Source of the DNA: Spirosoma oryzae
GTDB lineage: Bacteria; Bacteroidota; Bacteroidia; Cytophagales; Spirosomataceae
Direction of reading: 5' to 3'
Assembly: GCF_003002825.1 (NCBI RefSeq)
Contig: NZ_PVTE01000019.1
Span: 34,697-98,696, forward strand
Length of the DNA stretch: 64,000 nt
The position numbers and the translations under genes were made by a program. This document shows, in pieces, positions 7,898 to 16,490 of the stretch. Each line of letters begins with the position of its first letter. Position 1 is the stretch's first letter. Below the pieces are notes generated by a model. It had not been told where the DNA came from and made no database searches. It was given only the letters and a program-made list of their open reading frames with translations.

Positions 7898-8158
7898 CTA
7901 CAGGCTATCGTCGTCGTCCAGATCGTCGTCGATGTCATCATCCAGATCGTCCTCCAGATCGCTTTCATCGAATTCTTCGTCTTCGATATCGGCCAGGTCA
8001 TCTTCACCGTAACCGCTGGTAGCGCCTGAACCAAGTTCGTCGAACTCGGCACCTCCATCGAAATCGTCGTCATCATCGTCCTCGAAAGCGGCAGTCTCTG
8101 GATCGGGGTTCATCATCAGCACGTCTTCGTCCCGGTCAAACGCAGGCTGGTTTCTCAT
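7898..8158 (-). CDS. polyacidic low-complexity protein (86 aa)
   Basis: About 41 of 86 residues are Asp or Glu. After a short ordinary N-terminus (MRNQPAFDRDEDVLMMNPDP) come acidic runs such as EDDDDDDFDGG and the tail EDDLDDDIDDDLDDDDSL. No signal peptide or membrane segment is present, so it should be a cytoplasmic, disordered, strongly negative protein. Such proteins can act as cation or histone/DNA-mimic-like buffers, but this is guesswork here. The codons alternate GAC/GAT/GAA in a regular way and the reverse strand is Ile/Val/Arg-rich, so the frame given is the believable one. I do not recognise a family. Confidence 0.65.
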   Translation of the reverse strand: MRNQPAFDRDEDVLMMNPDPETAAFEDDDDDDFDGGAEFDELGSGATSGYGEDDLADIEDEEFDESDLEDDLDDDIDDDLDDDDSL

Positions 8159-8328
8159 GGCTAAACAGATTCGTTATAATTGAAAGTACGCTGCAATTTA
8201 CCCAGCAGCAATGGGGAAGTAAGGCAGACGGCCCGGCAGATTAAACTCCAAGTGGTGTTTTTGGTTTACAAATCAACGTTTCCGTTGACTGAGCGGCACT
8301 TTTCGCTGTTCTGAAGGCACTAACTACT

Positions 8329-9372
8329 ATGCAAAACTATAAACTTCGCCGACTTTCCGACCAGCCAATCATAAAAACAAGCGATGTTCGTCCGGCCGTA
8401 GCAGGCTTCGAGGTCCTTGGCGCATTCAACCCGGCCACGTGCCTGGTTAATAATGAAGTAATTATGCTGCTGCGGGTCGCCGAAGCGCCCCTGGCAACGC
8501 AGGGCTACATTAACGTACCGCTGCTGGAAGAACACGACGGCGTGCCGACACTGACTGTAAAACACTTCCCCGAACCCGAACAGCCGTATGATCCGCGTGT
8601 CATTACGCTCGATGGGAAAGTGTACCTAACGTCGCTGAGCCACCTCCGCCTGGCTCGCAGCACCGATGGCATTCACTTCACGATCGACGATCAGCCATTT
8701 CTATTCCCGACCCGGATGGATGAGTCGTTCGGTATTGAAGATGCCCGGATTACACTGCTGGATGGTAAGTACTGGATAACCTACACGGCCGTATCGGAGC
8801 ATGGACCCGGCGTTGGGCTGGCCGTCACGACCGACTTCAAGACCGTCGAACGAGTCGGCATGATTCTTCCCCCACCCAACAAAGACGTAGCCTTATTTCC
8901 GCAACGTATCAACGGGTTGTATTACCTGCTGCATCGACCGATGGTATCCGACATTGGTAAGCCCTCGGTATGGCTGGCGCAGTCGTCCGACGGTGTTCAC
9001 TGGGGCAATCACCAGTTCCTGTTTGGCGGGCGTGGTCTGGTCGATGCCCGCTACGAATGGGAAGGTGGTAAGATTGGGGCCGGTTCCGAACCGCTATTGA
9101 CCGACGAAGGCTGGCTCGTCTGTTACCATGGTGCCGACCCGACACACGCCTATTCATTAGCACTCGCCCTCCTCGATAAAGACGATCCATCGGTGGTACT
9201 CGATCGCTCACAACACCCGCTGCTATTTCCCGAGTTGCCCTGGGAGAAAGAAGGCTTTTTTCCCAACGTTGTCTTTGCCAACGGCTGGGTACGCTGGCCC
9301 GACGGTCGCATCTGGGTCTACTACGGAGCAGCCGACTCCGGCGTTGGTGTAGCCGAACTGGTACGAGGGTGA
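8329..9372 (+). CDS. glycoside hydrolase family 130 protein
   Basis: A 347-residue cytoplasmic protein with the five-bladed propeller pattern of GH130 (mannoside phosphorylases and related hydrolases). Visible family blocks are GAFNPATCLVNNEVIMLLRV near residue 35, YDPRVI near 85, ESFGIEDARITLLDGKYWIT near 130 and LVDARYEWEGGKIGAGSEPL near 240, followed by YHGAD and the last blade WVYYGAADSGVGVAELV. The substrate (mannan or N-glycan core linkages in known members) cannot be read from sequence, and no transporter or other glycosidase sits nearby. A weak GC hairpin with T-run follows around 9461-9482. Confidence 0.9.
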   Translation: MQNYKLRRLSDQPIIKTSDVRPAVAGFEVLGAFNPATCLVNNEVIMLLRVAEAPLATQGYINVPLLEEHDGVPTLTVKHFPEPEQPYDPRVITLDGKVYLTSLSHLRLARSTDGIHFTIDDQPFLFPTRMDESFGIEDARITLLDGKYWITYTAVSEHGPGVGLAVTTDFKTVERVGMILPPPNKDVALFPQRINGLYYLLHRPMVSDIGKPSVWLAQSSDGVHWGNHQFLFGGRGLVDARYEWEGGKIGAGSEPLLTDEGWLVCYHGADPTHAYSLALALLDKDDPSVVLDRSQHPLLFPELPWEKEGFFPNVVFANGWVRWPDGRIWVYYGAADSGVGVAELVRG

Positions 9373-9525
9373 GCGATCGGCCACGCCGAATAAACCAGCT
9401 CGGATTCGCCCGCACGAACCATAGATTCGGGCGGTCATTCCGGCTATTCAGCAACAAATCGCCGGCAAAAAGCGGCTTTTTTCGTAGCTTCGGGTTGTTT
9501 CGTCCCATTAACCCGAATTCGCTTC

Positions 9526-12498
9526 ATGCAACGACTTCTATTGGCCCTGCTGTTGGTTCCCCTTTTTGTCACAGCGCAGAAACGGCCACTCAACGCGTCT
9601 GACTACGATCGCTGGCAAAGCGTTCGGGCAGAGAAAATCTCGAACGACGGCCGCTGGATCGCCTACCAGATCGATGTCCAGGAAGGCGATGGTCGGCTGG
9701 AGGTAACACCGGCGGGGCAGGCTACCCCTAAGTATACCTTCGCACGGGGTTACATGGCGCAGTTTACACCCGACAATCAGTTTCTGGTGATGCGTCTAAA
9801 GGCACCGTATGCCGACACGCGCAAGGCGAAGCTGAAAAAGAAGAAAGCCGACGAACTACCCCGCGATAGTATGGTTGTCCTGAACCTGTCGACGGGTAAA
9901 ACCACCAAACTACCCAACGTGAAGTCGTTTACGCTGGGCAAGGACGCCGGCAACTGGGTGGCGGTGTTGCAAGAGCGTAAAGACGAGAAGGCAGGACGCG
10001 AATCAGCATCGGCCCGGCCGACACCACGCCGGGACACGAAAGACACGCTGAATCCGCTGCCGCCCGTATCGACAACGGCGACGGCCCGAAAAAGCACGCG
10101 CAAACCTAAAGGCGACGATCTGGTCCTGCTCAATATGGCCGATGGCACTCGCCGAACCACCCGTTATGTGTCGGGCGTAGCCGTTGCCGACAATGGCCGG
10201 GTGATCTTCTACAGTAAAGATTCCGCCAGCGACTCGCTCAAAACCGGCGACGCACCCGTTCCCGGCGTCTTTATGTTCTCGCCCGCAACCGGGCAGACGA
10301 CGCTGGTCGACACGAGTTCGACCCGTAAGATTTACAAAGGGCTGACGGTCGACAAGACGGGACAGCAACTGGCGTGGATGGCCTCGGCCGACAGTGCCGG
10401 TTCCGACGTGAAAGTGTTTACGCTGTACTACAAAAATCTTCAGCCGGCCACGCCTTCGAAAGGCAAGCGGGCGAAGATGACTCCGCTCGAAGCGCCCTTC
10501 CGCATACTGGCCGATACGACGACGAAAGCGTTGCCCAAAGGCTGGTCGGTAAACGAGTACCGCGAGCCGAAATTTTCCGACGACGGCAAACGGCTGTACT
10601 TCTCGACCTCGCCCATTGCGCCTAAGCCAACCAAGGATACGCTGACGCCCGACGATGAGAAGGTGAAGATGGACATCTGGAGCTGGACCGACACGCGGCT
10701 GCAACCCATGCAACAGAAGCGGCTCAAGGAAGAAAAAGAACGCGGCTTCCTGACGGTGTTCGACTTACCCACGGGCAAAACCATTCCGCTTGCCAGCCGC
10801 GAAGTACCTACGGTTTCGTTCGATCCCAAAGTCAACGCCCGCTACCTGCTGGGCCTGAGCGACCTGCCATACCAGGTACAGGCATCGTGGGACCCCGGCC
10901 ATACGGATCTGTACCTGATCGACGCGCAGACGGGCGAGAAAAAGCGTATTGCCAATGACGCGATGGCATCGCAGCCCAAGCTGTCGCCGGGTGGCAAGTA
11001 TGCCTACTGGTTCGACGAGCGCGACTCCCTCTGGCGCGCCTGGGACATTGCTGCCAACAAGCGCATCGACCTGACGAAAGGCCTACCCAACAAATTCTTC
11101 GACGAAGAGCACGACACACCGAATCTGCCCGGTGCGTATGGATCGGCGGGCTGGACTAAAGACGACAGGCATGTCTGGCTGTACGATCGTTATGACATCT
11201 GGCAGATCGATCCGGCGGGCCGGGAAAAGCCGCTGAACCTGACGGCGGGCTGGGGCCGCAAAAACCGTGTCCGGCTGCGCTACGCCGAACTCGACAACGA
11301 CGACACACCGGGCCGGTTTGCGCCCGAAAAAGCCATTGACCCAAAAACCGAACTATTCCTGACCGGTATCTGGGAAAGCGATAAATCGACGGGAATTCTG
11401 AAAAGTAAAAACGGACTGACTGCCAGCGAGCCGACCACGCTGACCCATAGCAACCACCGGTACTTCGGACTTAACAAAGCGAAGAATGCCAGCACGATGA
11501 CCTTCTATCGGGGCAACTTTCAGGAATCGACCAACCTGTTCCGCACCGACACCACATTGACTTCGCCCGTACAGCTGACCCGCACCAACCCGCAGCAGGA
11601 CAGCATCCGCTGGGGCTCGGTCGAGCTGGTAAAGTGGATGGGTACGAACGGCGTACCGCTGGAAGGACTGCTCTTCAAACCGGAAGGGTTCGACCGCAAC
11701 GGCGGCCCGGCCAAGAAAAAGTACCCCATGCTGACGTACTTCTACGAACGCAATGCCGAAACGCTGAACGACTACCGCGCGCCGTCGCCCAGTCGCTCGA
11801 CCATCAACATACCGTACTGCGTGTCGAACGGCTACCTCGTCTTCGTGCCGGATATCGTCTACACCACCGGACAGCCGGGACCGAACGCCTACGATTGTAT
11901 CGTACCGGGCGTGTTGAGCCTGATCGATCGGGGCTTTGTCGACCGCGACCGGCTGGGTGTTCAGGGGCAAAGCTGGGGTGGTTACCAGACGGCTTACCTC
12001 ATCACCCGCACCAACCTGTTCCGCGCGGCTGAAGCTGGTGCACCCGTTGCCAACATGACCTCGGCTTACGGTGGTATCCGCTGGGAAACGGGAATCGTGC
12101 GGCAGTTTCAGTACGAAAAAACGCAGAGCCGAATCGGTGGTACACTCTGGGATCGGCCCATGAACTACATCGAAAACTCGCCGTTGTTCTACGCCAACCG
12201 GGTCGAAACGCCCCTGATGATGACGCACAATGACGCCGACGGGGCCGTTCCCTGGTACCAGGGAATCGAGTTTTACTCGGCCCTCCGCCGGTTGAATAAA
12301 CCCGTCTGGATGCTGGTGTACAACGGTGAAGGCCACAACCTGACCCAGCGTCACAACGCCAAAGACCTGAGCGTTCGCCTGTACCAGTTCTTCGATTACT
12401 ATCTGAAAGATGCGCCCATGCCGCTCTGGATGAAAGAAGGGCGCACGGCCGTAGAGAAGGATCGGGGCGAAATGAAATACGAACTCGACGGGAAGTAA
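9526..12498 (+). CDS. S9-family prolyl oligopeptidase-like peptidase
   Basis: A 990-residue exported peptidase. The N-terminus MQRLLLALLLVPLFVTAQ is a signal peptide. A long beta-propeller region follows (residues about 30-650, with DG/SPGG-type blade motifs), then the alpha/beta hydrolase domain. The catalytic triad is S816 in GQSWGGY, the acidic residue near D905 in HNDADGAVPW and H937 in GEGHNL. The propeller carries two Lys/Arg-rich low-complexity insertions near residues 100-110 and 160-195. Members cleave peptides after Pro, acidic or other residues, so specificity is open; a periplasmic peptide-scavenging role is likely. It ends at a clean terminator. Confidence 0.93.
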   Translation: MQRLLLALLLVPLFVTAQKRPLNASDYDRWQSVRAEKISNDGRWIAYQIDVQEGDGRLEVTPAGQATPKYTFARGYMAQFTPDNQFLVMRLKAPYADTRKAKLKKKKADELPRDSMVVLNLSTGKTTKLPNVKSFTLGKDAGNWVAVLQERKDEKAGRESASARPTPRRDTKDTLNPLPPVSTTATARKSTRKPKGDDLVLLNMADGTRRTTRYVSGVAVADNGRVIFYSKDSASDSLKTGDAPVPGVFMFSPATGQTTLVDTSSTRKIYKGLTVDKTGQQLAWMASADSAGSDVKVFTLYYKNLQPATPSKGKRAKMTPLEAPFRILADTTTKALPKGWSVNEYREPKFSDDGKRLYFSTSPIAPKPTKDTLTPDDEKVKMDIWSWTDTRLQPMQQKRLKEEKERGFLTVFDLPTGKTIPLASREVPTVSFDPKVNARYLLGLSDLPYQVQASWDPGHTDLYLIDAQTGEKKRIANDAMASQPKLSPGGKYAYWFDERDSLWRAWDIAANKRIDLTKGLPNKFFDEEHDTPNLPGAYGSAGWTKDDRHVWLYDRYDIWQIDPAGREKPLNLTAGWGRKNRVRLRYAELDNDDTPGRFAPEKAIDPKTELFLTGIWESDKSTGILKSKNGLTASEPTTLTHSNHRYFGLNKAKNASTMTFYRGNFQESTNLFRTDTTLTSPVQLTRTNPQQDSIRWGSVELVKWMGTNGVPLEGLLFKPEGFDRNGGPAKKKYPMLTYFYERNAETLNDYRAPSPSRSTINIPYCVSNGYLVFVPDIVYTTGQPGPNAYDCIVPGVLSLIDRGFVDRDRLGVQGQSWGGYQTAYLITRTNLFRAAEAGAPVANMTSAYGGIRWETGIVRQFQYEKTQSRIGGTLWDRPMNYIENSPLFYANRVETPLMMTHNDADGAVPWYQGIEFYSALRRLNKPVWMLVYNGEGHNLTQRHNAKDLSVRLYQFFDYYLKDAPMPLWMKEGRTAVEKDRGEMKYELDGK

Positions 12499-12501
12499 AT
12501 T

Positions 12502-12533
12502 AAACGGGGCAGGGAGTGATCGCTGCCCCGTTT
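12502..12533. terminator. terminator between S9 peptidase and DUF1573 genes
   Basis: AAACGGGGCAG (12502-12512) pairs with CTGCCCCGTTT (12523-12533). It lies just after the peptidase stop and just before the stop of the convergent DUF1573 gene, so it can serve both. Confidence 0.85.
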
Positions 12534-12548
12534 GCTTGTTCATCAATA

Positions 12549-12941
12549 CTAGTGGGCCACTACCGGCTCCGCGACCACTTCGCCTTTGATCGATAGCATC
12601 TGCACACCCGTTTCGGCATTCGACTCGACCGTGACGCTTTTGCTGAACGCACCCGCTACACCCGCGTTAAAGGTAGCCGTTATCTCGCCCGATTGTCCCG
12701 GTAGCACAGCCGCCTTGGGGTAGTCGACACCAGTGCAGCCGCAGGACCCTTTCGCCGAACTGATTATTAGCGGCAGTTCACCCTTGTTGACAAACGCAAA
12801 GCGGGCGGTAACTGGTTTGTTCTGCGCGATTCGGCCAAAATCGTGGCTGGTCTTACTCCAGTTGAACAGAGCCGTTGTGTGCGTCATCGCAACAGATAGC
12901 AACAGTACACACGGCAGGGCAACAAGCAGGATACGTTTCAT
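12549..12941 (-). CDS. DUF1573 domain protein, secreted
   Basis: Start at 12941 gives a signal peptide MKRILLVALPCVLLLSVAMT; a start 36 bases upstream would extend it unnaturally. The mature 110 residues form one Ig-like DUF1573 domain: WSKTSHDFGRIAQNKPVTARFAF, IISSAKGSCGCTGVDYPK with the conserved CGCT pair, and LPGQSGEITATFN. These domains are very common in Bacteroidota envelope proteins and have no enzymatic role known to me. The gene is monocistronic, convergent with the S9 peptidase and divergent from the histidine kinase at 13131. Confidence 0.9.
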   Translation of the reverse strand: MKRILLVALPCVLLLSVAMTHTTALFNWSKTSHDFGRIAQNKPVTARFAFVNKGELPLIISSAKGSCGCTGVDYPKAAVLPGQSGEITATFNAGVAGAFSKSVTVESNAETGVQMLSIKGEVVAEPVVAH

Positions 12942-12990
12942 AAACAGACTGGTTTTAAGATGTAGAAAATCGTTCACCCGAACGACCTGA

Positions 12991-12998
12991 CAAACCTA
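12991..12998 (-). promoter_or_regulatory. Bacteroidota -7 element upstream of DUF1573 gene
   Basis: On the minus strand this reads TAGGTTTG, matching TAnnTTTG, 50 bases upstream of the chosen ATG. No convincing -33 element was picked out. Confidence 0.45.
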
Positions 12999-13130
12999 TT
13001 CGACAAATCAGCCCAGGCCTGTTAATGGCTGCCTAACGTTTGTTAATGAGTTGTTAACGGACCTTTCGCCCATTGAGCGGAGCTATAAATAGTGCGTATT
13101 TTACGGCTGGGTAATTGACCGCTATTCACC

Positions 13131-14396
13131 ATGTCCCGCCGATTGATTCGTATCCTGGTTGTCCTGTCTGTTTTGTCCATCATCGGTATTCTGCTCGTGC
13201 AGGCGATATGGCTGCGCAACGCCTACGCCCTGCGGGAGCGACAGTTCCGGCAGTCAGCGTTCATTGCCTTACAGGAAGTGGCGAATGAGGTTGCACGGCA
13301 AAATCAGTTTACGCTCAAACGCTACGCCGTCACGCAGTTATCGCCGGATTACTTCATCGTCAATACGGATGCGCCGATCAACCCCAACAGCCTGGAAGTA
13401 CTGATCGATCAGTCATTGCAACGGCACAAGCTGTTCACCGATTACGAATACGGCATCTACGACTGTGAAACCGACCGGATGATGTACGGGGCGTATGTCA
13501 GTCTGAGTAGTTCGACCCACCAATCCCGCAACCTGCCAAAATTCCCCCGCTACACCTATTACTTCGGCATCCGATTCCCCAGTCAGTCGGGTTTCATAGC
13601 GGGTCAGTTAACGGGTCTTTTCTGGTCGACGGGGGCGGTACTGCTGCTGGTCATTTTCTTTGGCTATACGCTGGTGATCGTGCTGAAACAGCGACGCCTG
13701 ACCGAAATACAGCGCGATTTTATCAACAACATTACGCACGAGCTACAAACACCCGTAGCCACTATTCGCATTGCTGCGGACGTGCTTGCGTCAGACAGCA
13801 TCAGTCAGCAGCCGGCCCGGCTCAACCAGTACGCGCAGATCGTCAGTCAGGAAAGTCAGCGTTTACAGCGGCAGATTCACGCGGTCTTACAGTTGGCCCG
13901 TTCCCGAAGGCAGGGGCTTACCATGGCGCTAACGCATGTCGACCTGCACGAGCTAATGACGGTAGCCGCCCAACGCTACGCTCCGCACGTCCGGCTCGAT
14001 CTACAGGCACCGGACGCTCGTATTCAAACGGACCGGTATCATCTCGAAACAACCCTGAACAACCTGATCGACAACGCGCTGAAGTACTGCACCGAACAGC
14101 CGTGCGTGACCTTGGCGACACGACAGGATAAAACGGGCCTTGTCTGGTCGGTGCGCGACAACGGAATCGGCATTGCACCGGCTCACCAGAAAGCCGTTTT
14201 TCAGCAGTTTTTTCGGGTACCGTCGGGCCGTACGCAGCAGGCCAGCGGTTTTGGGCTGGGGCTGTATTACGTTCGGCAGGTCATCAGCGCGCATGGCTGG
14301 CACATCCGGCTTGTCAGTACGCCGGGGCTGGGCAGCACGTTCTCGGTATACCAGCAGGCACCGGCTGGTTCACGCTTTTTCCGGCTATCCGTATGA
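13131..14396 (+). CDS. sensor histidine kinase (HisKA type)
   Basis: A 421-residue inner-membrane kinase. A membrane segment at residues 9-28 and a second near 160-183 (FWSTGAVLLLVIFFGYTLVI) bracket a periplasmic domain of about 130 residues. There is no clear HAMP domain; a short helix leads directly into HisKA with the phospho-acceptor H203 in NITHELQTP. HATPase motifs are NNLIDNALKY (N box), VRDNGIGIA and GFGLGLYYVRQV. The next gene, an OmpR-type regulator, overlaps it by four bases (ATGA), so the two form a translationally coupled operon. The stimulus is unknown. Confidence 0.94.
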   Translation: MSRRLIRILVVLSVLSIIGILLVQAIWLRNAYALRERQFRQSAFIALQEVANEVARQNQFTLKRYAVTQLSPDYFIVNTDAPINPNSLEVLIDQSLQRHKLFTDYEYGIYDCETDRMMYGAYVSLSSSTHQSRNLPKFPRYTYYFGIRFPSQSGFIAGQLTGLFWSTGAVLLLVIFFGYTLVIVLKQRRLTEIQRDFINNITHELQTPVATIRIAADVLASDSISQQPARLNQYAQIVSQESQRLQRQIHAVLQLARSRRQGLTMALTHVDLHELMTVAAQRYAPHVRLDLQAPDARIQTDRYHLETTLNNLIDNALKYCTEQPCVTLATRQDKTGLVWSVRDNGIGIAPAHQKAVFQQFFRVPSGRTQQASGFGLGLYYVRQVISAHGWHIRLVSTPGLGSTFSVYQQAPAGSRFFRLSV

Positions 14397-15064
14397 GTCC
14401 CGCCCGCATCCTGTTTGTCGAAGACGATATTAACCTGGGATTCGTCGTGCGCGACACGCTGGAAAACGTACCCTTTCAGGTCACGCACTGTACCAGCGGC
14501 CCAACGGGCTGGGCTATGTTTCAGTCGCAGCCCTTCGACCTGTGCCTGCTCGACGTGATGCTGCCCCAAACCGATGGTTTTACCCTGGCCCGTCAGATAC
14601 GGGCCGTCAACACGCAGATTCCGATTTTGTTTCTCAGTGCGCTGACCGACCGCGATGACCGGCTGGAAGGTTTGCGGCTCGGCGCTGACGACTACCTGCC
14701 CAAGCCGTTTAGTATCGACGAACTGATTCTCAAGATCAACGTCTTTCTCCGTCGTACGATCATCAGCCAGACACCCGCCGTACCGGTCGGTACCTGGCTG
14801 GACCGGGACAACCTGACGCTATCGGTCAATGGGCAACCACAGGTACTGACCCACCGGGAAGCCGCCACACTGGCTTACCTGCTGGACCGGCCCAACCTGC
14901 TGATCCGGCGCGACGACATGTTGCGGGCCGTCTGGGGCGACGACGATTATTTTATGGGCCGCAGCCTGGACGTATTCATTTCCCGCCTGCGCAAACGCCT
15001 GGCTACCGATTCGTCCATCCGCATCGAGAACGTCCACGGGGTTGGCTTCGTTTTACGTCGATAA
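14393..15064 (+). CDS. OmpR-family response regulator
   Basis: A 223-residue DNA-binding regulator and partner of the upstream kinase, with which it overlaps by four bases. The receiver starts ARILFVEDDINLGFVVRDTL, the phospho-acceptor is D54 in LCLLDVMLPQ, and LGADDYLPKPF carries the conserved Lys. The C-terminal winged helix has LTHREAATLAYLL, LLIRRDDMLRAVWGDDDYF and GRSLDVFISRLRKRL, ending NVHGVGFVLRR. Targets are unknown; the neighbouring lipoprotein gene at 15169 has its own terminator-separated start. Confidence 0.94.
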   Translation: MSPARILFVEDDINLGFVVRDTLENVPFQVTHCTSGPTGWAMFQSQPFDLCLLDVMLPQTDGFTLARQIRAVNTQIPILFLSALTDRDDRLEGLRLGADDYLPKPFSIDELILKINVFLRRTIISQTPAVPVGTWLDRDNLTLSVNGQPQVLTHREAATLAYLLDRPNLLIRRDDMLRAVWGDDDYFMGRSLDVFISRLRKRLATDSSIRIENVHGVGFVLRR

Positions 15065-15098
15065 AGACCCCTCATACGAGTACGTACCCGCTCAACAA

Positions 15099-15125
15099 CA
15101 AACCCGGCTGTCTCCATCGGGTTTG
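15099..15125 (+). terminator. terminator after the two-component operon
   Basis: CAAACCCG (15099-15106) pairs with CGGGTTTG (15118-15125), followed by TCTTTATTTT. The variant -7 word TATTTTCG at 15130-15137, right behind it, could start the next transcript. Confidence 0.75.
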
Positions 15126-15168
15126 TCTTTATTTTCGGGCATTCGCTTTTACAGCACGACACCTAACC

Positions 15169-16269
15169 ATGACGACACAGTATACCCGTTTCACTGCCCT
15201 TTCATTGCTGCTGCTGACAGTAGCCTGTCAACGCATCCACCTCCCCTTTTCACGTAAGCTACCCACGGCGGGAGCAATCACGCAGGAAGGGCTGCTAACC
15301 TGTTTCGCCCCCGGTACAGCAGTTGGCGGGAAGCCGGTCTGGTGCGAAACGTCGGCGGTCTGGTTCGATGGTTCCAACCTTTTCTTCGCCAACGACAAAG
15401 ACATGCCTGCCGGCCAGTCGCCGGTTTTTACGAAGTCGCTGGCAACGCTGGACGACTCGACCCGATTGCCGGAGTACAAACCGCAACAGCCATTCAGCAA
15501 CGCGACGAAATATGAAGACTTTGCCCAGATACCCGACCAGAAATTTGTGTTGCTGAGTACGGCCTTCGACCGCGTCAAACCGGACGGCGGCTGGGACAGT
15601 TACAACACGATTCTGTACTGGCGTAAAGGCGACGAGCAGCACCCGCGCGTATTATCGCTGGGCAATTCAGACCGTACGTCAGTGTCGCTGCGGAAACCAT
15701 TGGCTGCGGCTCTGGCCGACGATGAATACCCCGGTTCGCTACCCTATTTCAAGATCGAAGGTTTGGCCGCGACAGAGACGAAACTGCTATTCGGCGTTCG
15801 GGAAGCCGGGAAGGCATTCGACAACTTCCGCCATGTCGACAAAATCGTCGCGGTATCGTACACCGTTGCCGGCGATCGGATTCAACTGAAGAACGACTGG
15901 AAAGTCGTGGCCGATTTCAAACCCGAAACGGCTGACGAAAAGCTACCCCGTCCGCTGGGTCTGTCGAGTCTGGAATATGACCCCGCCCGGCGTTGTTTCT
16001 GGCTGCTAACCTCGCTGGAAATCAAGGGGCAGGTTGACGCGTATTTGTGGGTTATTTCAAAAAATGACCTGTTTGCCAACAAACCGTTTCGCCTGATTCG
16101 TACCGTCAACGGTGAGCCGCTGCATTTTAACCACAAAGCCGAAGATCTGACCTTCCTCGACAAGGACCGGTTACTGCTCATCCACGACGACGACCGTTTC
16201 CAGACGCGGGTCGGTCGGCGCGTCCGGCAGGCCAATCAGGCAGCGTACACGATTGTTACGGTGAAATAG
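15169..16269 (+). CDS. lipoprotein of unknown function, propeller-like
   Basis: A 366-residue exported protein. MTTQYTRFTALSLLLLTVAC has a lipobox (LTVAC), so it is predicted to be membrane-anchored. The mature part shows blade-like blocks (AVWFDGSNLFFANDKDM, KYEDFAQIPDQKFVLLSTAF, PYFKIEGLAATETKLLFGVR, PLGLSSLEYDP, HKAEDLTFLDKDRLLLIHDD) reminiscent of DUF3616, SdiA-regulated and phytase-like esterase propellers, in which KIEGL and EDL carry acidic metal-binding positions. Family and substrate remain uncertain. A palindromic repeat element fills the 221 bases after its stop. Confidence 0.8.
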   Translation: MTTQYTRFTALSLLLLTVACQRIHLPFSRKLPTAGAITQEGLLTCFAPGTAVGGKPVWCETSAVWFDGSNLFFANDKDMPAGQSPVFTKSLATLDDSTRLPEYKPQQPFSNATKYEDFAQIPDQKFVLLSTAFDRVKPDGGWDSYNTILYWRKGDEQHPRVLSLGNSDRTSVSLRKPLAAALADDEYPGSLPYFKIEGLAATETKLLFGVREAGKAFDNFRHVDKIVAVSYTVAGDRIQLKNDWKVVADFKPETADEKLPRPLGLSSLEYDPARRCFWLLTSLEIKGQVDAYLWVISKNDLFANKPFRLIRTVNGEPLHFNHKAEDLTFLDKDRLLLIHDDDRFQTRVGRRVRQANQAAYTIVTVK

Positions 16270-16433
16270 TGTAGCCTAGACGTCCACGTCTGGAGGGCGC
16301 GAAGCGCCCAATCGAGTATCCTCCTGACATAGTTGGGGTGAAGGGCACATGGACCCGCACCCGTAGATCGTCAGCATCATATGTAGCCTGGACGTGTACC
16401 ACCGCGTAGCGCGGGTCCACATCCACGCTACAC
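16269..16433. repeat. compound inverted/direct repeat element with two nested hairpins
   Basis: The ends are inverted (GTGTAGC at 16269-16275, GCTACAC at 16427-16433). The word TGTAGCCTAGACGT at 16270-16283 recurs with one change as TGTAGCCTGGACGT at 16382-16395. Each copy is followed by a GC-rich hairpin: GGGCGC-gaa-GCGCCC (16295-16309) and CCGCG-tag-CGCGG (16402-16414). It has no ORF and looks like a non-coding intergenic repeat unit, perhaps two copies in a degenerate tail-to-tail array. Confidence 0.7.
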
Positions 16434-16490
16434 CGGTATAAAGAAGCATCGACTGGCTTTTGCGGCTGTACAACGCTCCTGCTCAGCCTT

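Noticed and set aside
9777..12546. Long open frames on the minus strand opposite the S9 peptidase
   Set aside because: They mirror GC-rich codon positions of the peptidase gene, lack domains, and the peptidase has clear catalytic motifs.
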